DNA of 64,000 nt from Theobroma cacao (taxonomy: Eukaryota; Streptophyta; Magnoliopsida; Malvales; Malvaceae), in the NCBI RefSeq assembly GCF_000208745.1, contig NC_030851.1:7291535-7355534 (forward strand), in the 5' to 3' direction. A model generated the notes under the pieces. It made no database searches. It was not told the DNA's origin and worked only from the letters and a program-made list of their open reading frames with translations. Both the position numbers and the translations under genes were made by a program. This document shows positions 63,548-64,000 of this stretch, in pieces; the stretch's first letter is position 1, and each line of letters starts with the position of its first letter.

Positions 63548-64000
63548 TGTAGACACTTAAATAAAAAAAATTAAATTAAATTAAATAAAATAAATAAAAA
63601 AAATAATAATAAATAAAAAAAATTTTAAAAAAAATGGGGATGGCTGTCCAATTTTTTGGACAACCCGGCTCTTTAAAAACCCTGCAAAAAGAGAGATCGA
63701 CAGCAGTTAGCCACAAGGAACCAAAAAAACAACAACAAAAAAAGAAAAAGGGGTGAGATCTGAGAAGAGGAAGCGGTAGAGAGAGAAAAAGAAGGAACGG
63801 CCGGCAGAGAGAAGAAAGGAGAGAGCTTGACGCCGGCAACGGAAGGCGAAGTGATTCGCCGGGTAAGAGAGAAATCCGAGAAGAGAGGGGAGGACGCCGG
63901 CGCCGGCGAAGAGAGAAGAAAAAGATTTTTAGAGAGAAGGGAGAGGGCGCGGTCTAGAGAGAGAAACAGAAATGAGAAAATGAATAAAAAAAGCTGAAAA
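63548..64000 (-). mobile_element. LTR related to the solo LTR, inserted in copia element 3, runs off the right edge
   Basis: Starts TGTAGACACTTAAAT on the plus strand, the reverse complement of the ATTTA..GTGTCTACA end of the solo LTR at 40777. The hairpin TGGACAACCCGGC and the CT-rich leader (GA-rich here) follow in the same relative order. It is therefore the 3' end of a minus-strand LTR of the same or a sister family. Whether it is solo or part of a full element cannot be seen. Confidence 0.75.

Overview
This window is nuclear DNA from a flowering plant, most likely a eudicot. The signs are genes split by GT-AG introns, AT-rich intergenic DNA, a secretory class III peroxidase cluster, a plant-type leucine-rich-repeat receptor-like kinase, a CRM-domain protein of the organellar type, and several generations of plant LTR and LINE retroelements. 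The species cannot be fixed from the sequence alone. No bacterial-style operons, CRISPR arrays, rRNA or tRNA genes were recognised. Gene models below were built by hand from reading frames and splice signals. Phases were checked so that each complete coding length is a multiple of three. || Layout, left to right. (1) 356-2959, minus: 5' part of a PHP-domain phosphoesterase gene that runs off the left edge. (2) 4087-9943, minus: a complete but decayed Ty1/copia element with two LTRs and a perfect 5-bp target duplication. (3) 9949-13200: AT-rich DNA with a probable isolated LTR and a long GC-rich hairpin. (4) 14150-16079, plus: an endosulfine/ARPP-19 gene of six coding exons. (5) 17040-18446, minus: a divergent annexin. 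(6) 20836-23189, minus: a CRM-domain RNA-binding protein. (7) 23497-28747, plus: a second, more decayed copia element of the same family. (8) 29653-31738, minus: an LRR receptor-like kinase with atypical catalytic motifs. (9) 33016-33711, minus: a 5'-truncated LINE with a 15-bp target duplication. (10) 34203-56771, minus: five tandem class III peroxidase genes (called POX1 to POX5 here), separated by retroelement debris that includes a 2.46-kb solo LTR with its 5-bp target duplication. (11) 59539-63547, minus: the 3' part of a third, different copia element. Its gag region is interrupted at 63548 by an LTR related to the solo LTR. || Main biological content. The centre of interest is the peroxidase array: five same-strand paralogues of the peroxidase N1-like type, all with the same three-exon structure, and a conserved block at about 140-215 bp upstream of the start codon. 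Four look catalytically complete. POX2 has the distal catalytic histidine changed to aspartate by a single base and also has a weakened TATA box, so it is a candidate dead or repurposed paralogue. The other genes are unrelated single-copy housekeeping or signalling genes (nucleotide/RNA phosphoesterase, PP2A-inhibitor-type phosphoprotein, membrane-binding annexin, organelle RNA-binding protein, receptor pseudokinase). I did not find a clearly undescribed molecular system. The most checkable novelties are the POX2 lesion, the shared peroxidase promoter block, the calcium-site-poor annexin, the 12-kb hairpin and an orphan promoter/leader cut off by the third copia element.
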